Under the pieces are notes generated by a model that did no database searches, had not been told where the DNA came from, and was given only the letters and a program-made list of their open reading frames with translations. 47,037 bases of DNA. Origin: Bacteroidaceae bacterium. GTDB lineage: Bacteria > Bacteroidota > Bacteroidia > Bacteroidales > Bacteroidaceae. Both the position numbers and the translations under genes were made by a program. The DNA lies in the NCBI GenBank assembly GCA_017445145.1, contig JAFSVI010000180.1, positions 1 to 47,037 on the forward strand, written 5' to 3'. Of this stretch, positions 1-8,298 are shown piece by piece. Positions within the stretch are counted from its first letter, which is position 1. Every line of letters begins with the position of its first letter.

Positions 1-18
1 CCCCAAAGCCCCCTCACA

Positions 19-1020
19 ATGCCCTACACCCCCAACCCCACCCGCTACACCTCCGGCATGAAGTACCGCCGCTGCGGCAACTCCGGCATCCTCCTCCCCG
101 AGCTGTCGCTCGGCTTCTGGCACAACTTCGGCCGCCTCACACCCGAGGAGCGCAGCCGCGACATCGTGCGCGCCGCCTTCGATGCCGGCATCACCCACTT
201 CGACCTGGCCAACAACTACGGCCCCGACCCGGGCGAGGCAGAGCGATTCCTGGGCACCATGCTGCGCGACGACCTCAGGGCCCACCGCGACGAGCTATTC
301 ATCTCCACCAAGGCGGCCTACGACATGTGGGAAGGCCCCTACGGCTCGTGGGCCTCGCGCAAGCACCTCTTGGCCAGCCTCGACCAGAGCCTGCAGCGCT
401 TGGGTCTGGAATATGTCGATCTCTTCTACTGCCACCGCTACGACCCCGCCACGCCACTGGAGGAGACGCTGCAGGCGCTCGTTGATATCGTGCGGCGCGG
501 CAAGGCCCTCTACGTGGGCCTCTCGCGCTGGCCGCAGGACGCCGCCCACCGTGGCTACGACTACCTGCGGCGCCACGACGTGCCGTGCCTCATCTACCAG
601 GGCCGCGTGAACCTCTTCGACCAGGAGCTGCTGCGCGACGGCACACTCACCGACTTGCAGCGCCGCGGCATAGGCTTTATAGGCTTCTCGCCGCTGGCAC
701 AGGGGCTGCTCACCGACCGCTACCTGCGCGGCATACCCGCCGACAGCCGCATGGCCCACGACCCGCGCTACCTCAAGCAAGAGGCGCTGACGCCAACGAA
801 GCTCGAGTGCATACGCCGCCTCAACGCCATCGCCGCCGAGCGCGGCGAGGCCCTCGCCACGATGGCGCTGGCCTGGCTGCTCCACCACCAGGCCGTGACG
901 AGCGTCATCATCGGCGCCAGCTCGCCCGAACAGCTGCGCCGCAACCTGGCATGCCTGGACAGCCCCGAGTTCACCACGCGCCAGCTGGCCGACATCGCCC
1001 ACACACTGGAAAATGCATAG
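19..1020 (+). CDS. Aldo/keto reductase, YghZ-like
   Basis: NAD(P)H-dependent oxidoreductase of the aldo/keto reductase superfamily, most like the bacterial L-glyceraldehyde-3-phosphate reductase (YghZ) branch; the true substrate cannot be read from sequence. The 333-residue length fits a complete single-domain TIM barrel. The catalytic tetrad is visible: Asp62 and Tyr67 in FDLANNYG, Lys98 in FISTKAAY and His139 in [10 protein letters not shown]-terminal cofactor-binding stretch, [16 protein letters not shown], is present. It is a cytoplasmic enzyme with no signal peptide. The ATG at 19 is close to the window edge, so the upstream context is unknown; an internal Met at residue 14 (MKYRRCG) is the alternative start, since many homologues begin there. 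Family confidence is high, substrate confidence low. Confidence 0.9.
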   Translation: MPYTPNPTRYTSGMKYRRCGNSGILLPELSLGFWHNFGRLTPEERSRDIVRAAFDAGITHFDLANNYGPDPGEAERFLGTMLRDDLRAHRDELFISTKAAYDMWEGPYGSWASRKHLLASLDQSLQRLGLEYVDLFYCHRYDPATPLEETLQALVDIVRRGKALYVGLSRWPQDAAHRGYDYLRRHDVPCLIYQGRVNLFDQELLRDGTLTDLQRRGIGFIGFSPLAQGLLTDRYLRGIPADSRMAHDPRYLKQEALTPTKLECIRRLNAIAAERGEALATMALAWLLHHQAVTSVIIGASSPEQLRRNLACLDSPEFTTRQLADIAHTLENA

Positions 1021-1097
1021 CAAACAGCGCCCGGCGCTCACGCCGCCGGCACCATAACAACAACACAACAACCACCAACCAACACACACACAGCACA

Positions 1098-1997
1098 ATG
1101 AAAAAGATTCGCGCAGCCGTAGTGGGTTACGGCAACATCGGACGCTACACACTGGAGGCTCTCATCGAAGCCCCCGACATGGAAATAGCAGGCATCGTGC
1201 GCCGACGCGGCGCCGACGACTGCCCAAAGGAACTCGAGGGCTACGCCGTCGTGAAGGACATACGCGAGCTGCAGGATGTCGATGTGGCCATCCTGGCCAC
1301 ACCCACACGCAGCGTGGAGGCCTACGCCAAGGACATCCTCGCTCTGGGCATCAACACCGTCGATTCCTTCGACATACACACACAGATAGTGGACCTGCGG
1401 CGCTCGCTCGACGCTGCCGCCAAGGCCGGCAACGCCGTGAGCATCATCAGCGCCGGATGGGACCCAGGGTCCGACAGCGTGGTGCGCACACTCATGGAGA
1501 GCCTCGCGCCAAAGGGCATCACATACACCAACTTCGGACCCGGACGCTCCATGGGCCACAGCGTGGCCGTCAGGGCCATCGCCGGCGTGCGCGACGCCTT
1601 AAGCGTCACCATCCCCTTAGGCACCGGCATACACCGCCGCATGGTGTATGTGGAGCTGGAGCCGGGTGCCGACTTTGCCACCGTCGAGCGGGCCATACTC
1701 ACCGACCCCTACTTCGTCAACGACGAGACCCACGTGCAGCAGGTAGCGTGCGTCAAGGACCTCAACGACGTGGGCCACGGCGTGAACCTCGTGCGCAAGG
1801 GCGTCAGCGGCCAGACCCACAACCAGCTCTTCGAGTTCAACATGAAGATCAACAACCCCGCCCTCACCGCCCAGGTGCTCGTCAACGTGGCACGCGCCAG
1901 CATGCGCCAGCAGCCGGGATGCTACACCATGATTGAGATCCCCGTCATCGACTACCTCCCCGGCGACCGAGAGCAGATCATTGGTCACTTAGTATAA
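1098..1997 (+). CDS. ddh: meso-Diaminopimelate D-dehydrogenase
   Basis: Catalyses reversible NADPH-dependent reductive amination of L-2-amino-6-oxopimelate (from tetrahydrodipicolinate) to meso-diaminopimelate, the one-step branch of lysine and peptidoglycan precursor synthesis. The protein has 299 residues. An N-terminal Rossmann fold is clear ([20 protein letters not shown]), followed by the family-typical [18 protein letters not shown] and [14 protein letters not shown] blocks, and a C-terminal [12 protein letters not shown] segment. The ATG at 1098 was chosen because the open frame reaches far upstream through the preceding gene, while homology begins at [12 protein letters not shown]. 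It is cytoplasmic and lies 77 bp after the aldo/keto reductase, in the same direction. Ddh is common in Bacteroidales, which often lack the succinylase route. The function is clear. Confidence 0.95.
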   Translation: MKKIRAAVVGYGNIGRYTLEALIEAPDMEIAGIVRRRGADDCPKELEGYAVVKDIRELQDVDVAILATPTRSVEAYAKDILALGINTVDSFDIHTQIVDLRRSLDAAAKAGNAVSIISAGWDPGSDSVVRTLMESLAPKGITYTNFGPGRSMGHSVAVRAIAGVRDALSVTIPLGTGIHRRMVYVELEPGADFATVERAILTDPYFVNDETHVQQVACVKDLNDVGHGVNLVRKGVSGQTHNQLFEFNMKINNPALTAQVLVNVARASMRQQPGCYTMIEIPVIDYLPGDREQIIGHLV

Positions 1998-2007
1998 TAC
2001 ACAATGT

Positions 2008-2053
2008 CAAATGCAGAATGTGGGATGCAAAACATCGCAACATCCTGCATTTG
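2008..2053. repeat. Inverted repeat between ddh and ychF
   Basis: Arms of 14 nt at 2008-2021 and 2040-2053 (CAAATGCAGAATGT against ACATCCTGCATTTG, 13 of 14 positions pair) with an 18-nt spacer. It starts 11 bp after the ddh stop and ends 21 bp before the ychF start. It could be a terminator-like hairpin for ddh or a mRNA-stabilising structure; no clear T-run follows. Confidence 0.6.
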
Positions 2054-2074
2054 GCAGTGCTAACTCATTTGTAA

Positions 2075-3178
2075 ATGGCATTAAAAGCAGGAATCGTAGG
2101 CCTACCCAACGTGGGCAAATCAACACTCTTCAACTGCCTCTCCAGCGCCAAGGCGCAGGCAGCCAACTTCCCCTTCTGCACCATCGACGCGCAGATGGGA
2201 CAAATCCCCGTGCCCGACGAGCGCCTCAACCGCCTCGCAGAGCTGGTGCATCCCGGACGCATAGTGCCGGCCACGTGCGAAATCGTGGACATCGCAGGCC
2301 TCGTCAAAGGAGCCAGCAAGGGCGAGGGACTGGGCAACCAGTTCCTGGGCAACATACGTGAGTGCGACGCCATCATACACGTGTTGCGATGCTTCGACGA
2401 CCCCAACATCGTGCACGTCGATGGCAGCGTGGACCCCGTGCGCGACAAGGAAATCATCGACACCGAGCTGCAGCTCAAGGACCTCGAGACCGTGGAGGCA
2501 CGCATGGCGCGCGTGGAGAAGCAAGCCCGCGTGGGCGGCGACAAGCAGGCCAAGGTGGAGCTCGGTGTGCTCGAGGCATACAAGGCAGCCCTCGTCGAGG
2601 GGCGCAGCGCACGCACCGTGACCTTCGACACCGAGGACGAGCTCGCCGCGGCCAAGAACCTCTTCCTGCTCACCACCAAGCCCGTGCTCTACGTGTGCAA
2701 CGTCGATGACGCCGCGGCAGCCACCGGCAACGCCTACGTCGAGGCCGTGCGCCAGGCCACGGCCGCCGAGGACGCCGCGCTGCTCATCATCAGCGCCCAG
2801 ACCGAGGCTGACATCGCCGAACTGGAGAGCTACGAGGAGAAGCAGATGTTCCTCGAGGACATGGGCCTCAAGGAGAGCGGCTGCGACCGCCTCATCAAGG
2901 CCATATACTCGCTGCTGGGGCTGCAGACGTTCATCACCGCCGGCGAGATGGAGGTGAAGGCGTGGACGTTCCGCCGCGGCTGGAAGGCGCCGCAGTGTGC
3001 GGGCGTCATCCACACCGACTTCGAGAAAGGCTTCATCCGCGCCGAGGTCATCAAGTATGCCGACTACATCCACTACGGCTCGGAGGCCGCCGTGCGCGAA
3101 GCCGGCCGCTTGGGTGTCGAGGGCAAGGACTATGTGGTGCAGGACGGCGACATCATGCACTTCCGCTTCAACGTATAA
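2075..3178 (+). CDS. ychF: Redox-regulated ATPase YchF (Obg family)
   Basis: Universally conserved P-loop ATPase of the Obg/TRAFAC family that binds the 50S ribosome and is linked to stress and redox responses. Its 367 residues match the usual length. The G1 motif GLPNVGKST lies at residues 8-16, a DIAGLVKGASKGEGLGNQFL switch region follows, and the G4 equivalent is CNVDD, a departure from NKxD that explains the ATP rather than GTP preference of the family. A coiled-coil segment (roughly 125-200) precedes the C-terminal TGS-like domain, which contains AWTFRRGWKAPQCAGVIHTDFEKGFIRAEV and ends in VVQDGDIMHFRFNV. lgt follows after 16 bp, so cotranscription is likely. Confidence 0.96.
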   Translation: MALKAGIVGLPNVGKSTLFNCLSSAKAQAANFPFCTIDAQMGQIPVPDERLNRLAELVHPGRIVPATCEIVDIAGLVKGASKGEGLGNQFLGNIRECDAIIHVLRCFDDPNIVHVDGSVDPVRDKEIIDTELQLKDLETVEARMARVEKQARVGGDKQAKVELGVLEAYKAALVEGRSARTVTFDTEDELAAAKNLFLLTTKPVLYVCNVDDAAAATGNAYVEAVRQATAAEDAALLIISAQTEADIAELESYEEKQMFLEDMGLKESGCDRLIKAIYSLLGLQTFITAGEMEVKAWTFRRGWKAPQCAGVIHTDFEKGFIRAEVIKYADYIHYGSEAAVREAGRLGVEGKDYVVQDGDIMHFRFNV

Positions 3179-3194
3179 CAAATCCCTCATACCA

Positions 3195-4037
3195 ATGATT
3201 GACCTACTGTATATCAACTGGAACCCCGACCCGATGGCCTTCACCCTCGGTCCCGTGGCCGTGAGGTGGTACTCACTGTGCTGGTGCATAGGGCTGTTGA
3301 CCGTGTTCCTGCTCGAGGCAAAGCTCTTCAAGGAGCAGCACATCCCCGACGAGAAGTTCGAACCGCTGTTCATCTACTCCTTCGTCGGCATACTCGTCGG
3401 CGCACGTCTGGGCCACTGCCTGTTCTACGAACCCGGCTACTTCCTCTCCTCGTGGCAGCACGTCGTGGAGATGTTCCTGCCCATACGCTTCATGGCCGAC
3501 GGCTCATGGAAGTTCATAGGCTACACGGGCCTGGCCAGCCACGGCGGAACCATCATGTTCATCTTCGCACTGTGGCTCTACTCGCGCCGCATGAAGGTGC
3601 CCTTCCTCACCGTCATCGACAACATAGGCATCGTAACCCCCATCTGCGCCGCTGCCATACGCATGGGCAACCTCATGAACAGCGAGATCATTGGCAAACC
3701 CACCGATGTGCCTTGGGCCTTCGTCTTCGAGCAGGTGGATCAGCTGCCGCGCCACCCCGGGCAGCTCTATGAGGCGCTGGCATACATGTGCTTCTTCGTC
3801 GTCGGGTGGTGGTTCTACCGCCGCCACGCGGAGCGCGTGGGCACGGGCTTCTTCTTCGGCCTGTGCATATTCCTCATCTTCACCTTCCGCTTCTTCATCG
3901 AATACACCAAGGAGGTGCAGGTGGCCTTCGAGAACGGCATGCTCTTCAACATGGGTCAGCTGCTCTCCGTGCCATTCATCCTCGTCGGAGGCTACTGGGT
4001 GTGGCGCGGTGCCAAGACGGCCAACACCAAGCCATAA
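3195..4037 (+). CDS. lgt: Prolipoprotein diacylglyceryl transferase
   Basis: Inner-membrane enzyme that transfers diacylglycerol from phosphatidylglycerol to the lipobox cysteine of prolipoproteins, the first step of lipoprotein maturation. The protein has 280 residues and about seven hydrophobic segments. Family landmarks are the HGGTIMFIFALWLYSRR block and the signature RMGNLMNSEIIG, followed by RHPGQLYEA and FRFFIEYTKEVQ. The start was set at the ATG at 3195 because the open frame continues upstream inside ychF, whereas MIDLLYINWNPDP matches the family N-terminus. It lies 16 bp after ychF. Substrates in this window include the S41 lipoprotein and the lipoprotein at 9401. Confidence 0.95.
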   Translation: MIDLLYINWNPDPMAFTLGPVAVRWYSLCWCIGLLTVFLLEAKLFKEQHIPDEKFEPLFIYSFVGILVGARLGHCLFYEPGYFLSSWQHVVEMFLPIRFMADGSWKFIGYTGLASHGGTIMFIFALWLYSRRMKVPFLTVIDNIGIVTPICAAAIRMGNLMNSEIIGKPTDVPWAFVFEQVDQLPRHPGQLYEALAYMCFFVVGWWFYRRHAERVGTGFFFGLCIFLIFTFRFFIEYTKEVQVAFENGMLFNMGQLLSVPFILVGGYWVWRGAKTANTKP

Positions 4038-4118
4038 GCCTGCGCCCCATCCCATCCCCAAAGAACACCCCCCATTCCAAGCCCCCACCGGACCACAAAG
4101 CATCAATCTGTCCCGTAT

Positions 4119-4137
4119 GCCGCCGTACCACGGCGGC
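4119..4137. repeat. Short GC hairpin before porin-like gene
   Basis: Perfect 7-bp inverted repeat, GCCGCCG-TACCA-CGGCGGC, ending 20 bp before the ATG at 4158. No T-run follows on the + strand. It may be a processing or stability element or a weak terminator for the ychF-lgt unit. Confidence 0.4.
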
Positions 4138-4157
4138 CCCCCAAAAAGGCCATAGCC

Positions 4158-5174
4158 ATGAAAAAGAAACAACTCCTCACCGCCCTCTCCATCATACTTG
4201 CCACCCTGCCAGCCGGAGCATGGTCCTTCAAGGACGACCTCGTGCAGAACACCTCCTTCGGCGGATATGCCATAGGCAAGGTCAGCGCCACCACCAACGA
4301 CGCTGCCGACAAGAAAGCCGACATAGCGATGCGCCTCGTCAGGCTATACGTTGACAGCCGCCTCGGCGACTTCGCCATGCGCCTGCAGATGCACCTCAAC
4401 GGCAACACCAGCGGTGTCAACGGGCCACGCCTCATCGATGCGTGGGTGGAGTGGCAGCACTGGAAGGAGATGCGCGTGAAGTTCGGACAGTTCAAGCGCC
4501 CGTTCACCTTCGAGAACCCCATGCACCCCTTCACGCTCGGCGAGGGCACATACTCGCAGCTCGCCGACCGCCTCGCCGGATTCAACGACCGCACGGGCGA
4601 GCACGCCAGCGCCGGCCGCGACGTGGGCCTGCAGCTGCAGGGCGACCTCTTCGCGTCGGCACGCGACGGCCACCGGTGGCTCCACTACCAGGTGGGCGTG
4701 TTCAGCGGCCAGGGCATCAACTTCGCCGACAGGAACACGCGCAAGGACGTCATCGGCGGCCTGTGGGTGGCACCTCTGGCGGAGCTTCAGGTGGGTGTGT
4801 TCGGCTGGACGGGCAACTATGTCGATGGCAACAAAGTGACCCACGAGCGCCGGCGCTATGCCGTAGGCGCCAAATACGAGGGACGATGGACGGCACGCGC
4901 CGAGTTTGCCGTGGACAACGCCGACGGCAAGGCCGATGCCTGGTATGCCATCGTGGGCACACCGTCGTGGCACCGCACGCGCCTCTTCGCCCACTACGAC
5001 GTCTATCGCGACGCCAAGTGCTGGGATTGCGCCAAGAGCCTCTACGGCCTGTCGCTGCAGCACACACCGCACCCCAACTTCATGCTACAGGCCAACTGGG
5101 CCTTTGCCGACGACCGCGCCGCCGCCGACCGCCACTACCACAACGTGGACATACAGGTCTATTTCCGCTTCTGA
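4158..5174 (+). CDS. Porin-like outer-membrane beta-barrel protein
   Basis: Predicted outer-membrane porin resembling the phosphate-selective porin O/P family; the transported solute is unknown. The 338-residue protein begins with a signal peptide (MKKKQLLTALSIILATLPAGAWS, predicted cleavage after AWS). Alternating amphipathic strands follow, with family-like blocks VRLYVDSRLGDFAMRLQM, WKEMRVKFGQFKRPFTFENP and GRDVGLQLQGDL, and the chain ends in an aromatic terminal strand, VDIQVYFRF, the usual beta-barrel assembly signal read by BamA. It stands 120 bp after lgt and 31 bp before rpoN, in the same direction. Family confidence is moderate and specificity is not inferable. Confidence 0.75.
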   Translation: MKKKQLLTALSIILATLPAGAWSFKDDLVQNTSFGGYAIGKVSATTNDAADKKADIAMRLVRLYVDSRLGDFAMRLQMHLNGNTSGVNGPRLIDAWVEWQHWKEMRVKFGQFKRPFTFENPMHPFTLGEGTYSQLADRLAGFNDRTGEHASAGRDVGLQLQGDLFASARDGHRWLHYQVGVFSGQGINFADRNTRKDVIGGLWVAPLAELQVGVFGWTGNYVDGNKVTHERRRYAVGAKYEGRWTARAEFAVDNADGKADAWYAIVGTPSWHRTRLFAHYDVYRDAKCWDCAKSLYGLSLQHTPHPNFMLQANWAFADDRAAADRHYHNVDIQVYFRF

Positions 5175-5205
5175 GTCAACAACAACGAAACAGCATACTA
5201 CCGAC

Positions 5206-6726
5206 ATGGCAAAATCGAACAGCTTCTCACAGGGCGGTGTGCAGGTGCAGACGCAGGTGCAGACGCTCACACCACAGCAGCTGCTCGTGGCACACCTCAC
5301 CGAGATGCCACTGCAGGCGCTCGCCGAGCGCGTGGACATAGAGCTGAAAGAAAACCCCACCCTCGAAAGGCGCACCGATGCCGACAGCGACGACTATGCC
5401 AGCCCCGACAGCCGCGACGACGGCAAGGACGACTACAGCGCCAACGACTACGGCCCCGACGGCGACATGAGCATCCTGGCCGAGGGCGGCGACGAGCGCA
5501 GCGGCGACTACAACAGCCCCGACGACGTGCCCGACAACATGCCCACGACCACGCGGCGAGGCATCATCGACGCCATCGACGGCGAGACGCGCTCCTTCTA
5601 CGACCAGCTCGAAGAGCAGATGGGGTTCTTCAGCCTCAGCGACCACGAGCGCCAGATCCTGCGCTACATCATCGGCTCGCTCGACGACGACGGCCTGCTG
5701 CGCGTGTCGCTCACACAGCTGCAGGACGAGCTTGAGGTGTATCACAACATCGCCACGTCGCCGCAGGAGCTGGAACACATTCTGCACATACTGCAGAACT
5801 TCGAGCCGGCAGGCGTGGGGGCACGCTCGCTGCAGGAATGCCTCATGCTGCAGGTGGAACATGCCCCCGACCACGCCGCACCCGTGAAGCAGCGTCTCAT
5901 GCAGCTGCTGCGCGAATGCTTCGACCTGCTCATGCTCGGACGATGGGACAAGATACGCTCGCGCATGCGCCTCACACCCACCGAGACGGCACGCCTGCAG
6001 CACGAGGTCAGACGCCTCAACCCGCGCCCCGGCAGCTCCATGGGCGAGGCCCTCGGGCGCAACCTGCAGCAAATCACGCCCGACTTCATCGTAGAGACGG
6101 ACCCCTACGGCGGCATCACCATGCAGCTCAACCAGCGCGGGCTGCCACCGCTCACCGTCAGCGCCGACGACGAAGGCCTGCTCCACGACCTCGAGAAGCA
6201 GAAACCCGCACAGCTCACACGCAGCGAGCGCGAGGGCTTGACCTACATGCGCGAACGCGTGGAGAAGGCGCGCAGCTTCATCGACGCCCTCGAACAGCGC
6301 CGGCGCACACTCACCACCACCATGCAAGCCATCATACGCCTGCAGCGGCCCTTCTTCGAGACGGGCGACGAGACACTGCTGCGGCCCATGACGCTCGACG
6401 ACGTGGCGCAGCTCACGGGCCTGCATCTCTCCACCATCAGCCGCGTGAGCAACAGCAAGTGGGTGGAGACCACCTTCGGTATCTTCCCACTGAAATGGTT
6501 CTTCACGTCGGCCGCACACAAGGACGGCGACGACGTCAGCGTGCGCCACATACAGGCCACACTGCAGGAACTCATCGATGCCGAGGACAAGACACAACCA
6601 CTCAGCGACGACACCCTCACCGAGATGCTGCGCCAGCGCGGCTACGACGTGGCACGCCGCACCGTGGCCAAATACCGCACGCTGCTCAAGATTCCCGTGG
6701 CACGCCTGCGCAAACAATTCACATGA
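5206..6726 (+). CDS. rpoN: RNA polymerase sigma-54 factor
   Basis: Alternative sigma factor that recognises -24/-12 promoters and needs AAA+ activators. The 506-residue protein shows the three usual regions: an N-terminal Gln-rich region (QVQTQVQTLTPQQLLVAHLTEMP, residues about 10-35) leading into KENPTLE; an acidic linker rich in Asp (about 60-115); and the core- and DNA-binding parts with the helix-turn-helix LDDVAQLTGLHLSTISRVSNSKW. The RpoN box appears as ARRTVAKYR near residue 483. The ATG at 5206 was chosen over the longer open frame, which begins inside the porin gene. Its stop overlaps the next start (ATGA), suggesting translational coupling to the PAP2-like gene. Confidence 0.96.
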   Translation: MAKSNSFSQGGVQVQTQVQTLTPQQLLVAHLTEMPLQALAERVDIELKENPTLERRTDADSDDYASPDSRDDGKDDYSANDYGPDGDMSILAEGGDERSGDYNSPDDVPDNMPTTTRRGIIDAIDGETRSFYDQLEEQMGFFSLSDHERQILRYIIGSLDDDGLLRVSLTQLQDELEVYHNIATSPQELEHILHILQNFEPAGVGARSLQECLMLQVEHAPDHAAPVKQRLMQLLRECFDLLMLGRWDKIRSRMRLTPTETARLQHEVRRLNPRPGSSMGEALGRNLQQITPDFIVETDPYGGITMQLNQRGLPPLTVSADDEGLLHDLEKQKPAQLTRSEREGLTYMRERVEKARSFIDALEQRRRTLTTTMQAIIRLQRPFFETGDETLLRPMTLDDVAQLTGLHLSTISRVSNSKWVETTFGIFPLKWFFTSAAHKDGDDVSVRHIQATLQELIDAEDKTQPLSDDTLTEMLRQRGYDVARRTVAKYRTLLKIPVARLRKQFT

Positions 6727-7343
6727 CCATGCGCACCATACTGCTCACAGCACGCATCCTCTCGGCCATCTTCAGGCCGCAATACTTCCCGGTGCTGGGA
6801 TTCCTCACGCTGTTCATGTTCACATACATGAGCATGCTGCCATGGGTGTTCAAGGGCGCGGTGCTCGCACTCGTGCTCCTCGGCACCGTGTTGCTGCCGC
6901 GATGGACCACCTACTTCTGGCGCCGCGCCTCGGGACTTGAGCTGCACCTGCTGCGCCACCGCGAGAACCGCTACTTCCCCTACCTCATCGGCATCTGCTA
7001 CTATGTGTTCACGCTCCACGTGCTCAGCCGCTTCCACCTGCCCACGTTCATGTCGGGCATCATCGTGTCGGCACTGATGATACAGGTGGCATGTGCCTTC
7101 ATCAACCTCTTCTGGAAGATATCCACACACTCGGCCGGAGCCGGCGGCGTGTGTGGCGCGCTGGTGGCCTTCAGCTACCTCTTCTCATTCAACCCCATCT
7201 GGTGGCTGTGCCTGTGCATACTGCTCACGGGCCTCGTGGCCACAAGCCGCATGCTGCTGCGCCAGCACACCCTGGGGCAGGTGTGCGGCGGCGCCATCCT
7301 GGGCAGCGTGTGCGGCTTCGTGGGCATCATCGTGCCCCTGTGA
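6723..7343 (+). CDS. PAP2-like integral membrane protein
   Basis: Multi-pass membrane protein of 206 residues with about six hydrophobic segments, resembling the PAP2 lipid phosphatase superfamily (undecaprenyl-pyrophosphate or phosphatidate phosphatases). A degenerate set of motifs can be seen: KISTHSAG in place of the PSGH motif, and SRMLLRQHTLGQ in place of SRx5Hx3D, with Gln replacing the final Asp. The first motif (Kx6RP) is not recognisable. The start at 6723 overlaps the rpoN stop by 4 nt; an in-frame ATG at 6729 is the alternative. The last 159 nt lie opposite the prmC frame. Whether the altered motifs leave activity intact is not known. Confidence 0.65.
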   Translation: MTMRTILLTARILSAIFRPQYFPVLGFLTLFMFTYMSMLPWVFKGAVLALVLLGTVLLPRWTTYFWRRASGLELHLLRHRENRYFPYLIGICYYVFTLHVLSRFHLPTFMSGIIVSALMIQVACAFINLFWKISTHSAGAGGVCGALVAFSYLFSFNPIWWLCLCILLTGLVATSRMLLRQHTLGQVCGGAILGSVCGFVGIIVPL

Positions 7344-8222
7344 GGCAACGACGAAGCGCTCACGGCCAAACACATCCTTCACGACGCGCGCCGGGAAACC
7401 CATGTCGCTAAACAGCGCTGCCGTGGCACCGGCCAGCGAAGCGTTGACCTCCACGGCCACGATGCCGCCTGGAGCCAGGCAGGCTGCGGCCGTGGCGGCT
7501 ATGGCGCGGTAGAAGAGAAGGGCGTCGTCGTCGGGCACGAAGAGTGCTATATGCGGCTCATGGTCAACCACGTTGGCATGCATCGAGGCTGCCTCGCTGC
7601 GACGTATGTATGGAGGATTGGAGACAATGACGTCAAACGCCGGCGCCACACCGCCACACGGCGAGCCAGCGGCGGCGCTCACGCCGCGCAGCGCCGCCAC
7701 GAGCGCCGCCACACGCAGCATGTCGTGATGCAGGAAAGCGACACCGCCGCCACACAGCCGCGACGCATTGTCGCGCGCCACACGCAGCGCCGCCGCGCTT
7801 ACATCGACACCCACGACATGCGCCGCAGGCAGCGCCAGCGCCAGCGCCACGGCAATGCAGCCGCTGCCGGTGCCCAGGTCCAGCACGCGGCACGACATCC
7901 GCCGTCGGCAGAAATCCACACAAAGCTCCACGAGGCGCTCCGTCTCGGGGCGGGGTATGAGCACATCGGGACCGACGCAGAAGCGATGGCCGCAGAAGTC
8001 GGCATAACCCAGGACGTGCTGCACGGGTGTGCCTTTCAGCAGCTGTGAGGCAATATTTTCGAGCTTCGAACGTTCATCTAATGTGAGTTGCTCGTCGCGA
8101 CCAAGCAGCACGTCGGCCAGCGAGAGTCCGAACACCTCCTCATAGACGATGCGCGCAATGGCCTGAGCCTCACCGCGTCCGTAGAGCGGCACGAGGGCCG
8201 ACGTGAGTTGACGGTAGTTCAT
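7185..8222 (-). CDS. prmC: Peptide chain release factor N5-glutamine methyltransferase
   Basis: SAM-dependent methylase that modifies the Gln of the GGQ motif in release factors RF1 and RF2. From the ATG at 8222 (MNYRQLTSALVPLYG) the protein has 345 residues. It shows IPRPETE (residues 89-95), the SAM-binding LDLGTGSG (114-121) and the catalytic NPPY at 202-205. The family usually ends near GRERFVVASQ, reached here at residue 295. A further 50 residues follow, rich in His, Ala and Gln, read from the strand opposite the PAP2-like gene, so the tail may be a product of stop-codon loss rather than a functional domain. The longer upstream frame to 8339 is unlikely because it crosses the ribD start. 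Confidence 0.92.
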   Translation of the reverse strand: MNYRQLTSALVPLYGRGEAQAIARIVYEEVFGLSLADVLLGRDEQLTLDERSKLENIASQLLKGTPVQHVLGYADFCGHRFCVGPDVLIPRPETERLVELCVDFCRRRMSCRVLDLGTGSGCIAVALALALPAAHVVGVDVSAAALRVARDNASRLCGGGVAFLHHDMLRVAALVAALRGVSAAAGSPCGGVAPAFDVIVSNPPYIRRSEAASMHANVVDHEPHIALFVPDDDALLFYRAIAATAAACLAPGGIVAVEVNASLAGATAALFSDMGFPARVVKDVFGRERFVVASQGHDDAHEAAHAAQDGAAAHLPQGVLAQQHAACGHEAREQYAQAQPPDGVE

Positions 8223-8226
8223 GCCG

Positions 8227-8234
8227 CAAAGATA
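8227..8234 (-). promoter_or_regulatory. TAnnTTTG -7 box for prmC
   Basis: On the minus strand the sequence TATCTTTG matches the Bacteroidetes -7 consensus TAnnTTTG. It ends only 4 nt before the prmC ATG, so transcription would start at or beside the start codon, predicting a leaderless or near-leaderless mRNA. No clear -33 TTTG was found. Confidence 0.5.
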
Positions 8235-8298
8235 CGGCGAGAAAGCGAAACACGACACACGCCAAGCGTGAAAAATCATTAAATACCCCACACACTCA

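Noticed and set aside
8223..8298. FMN riboswitch before ribD
   Set aside because: Only 76 bp separate ribD and prmC, too short for the conserved RFN structure, and its conserved sequences are not visible.
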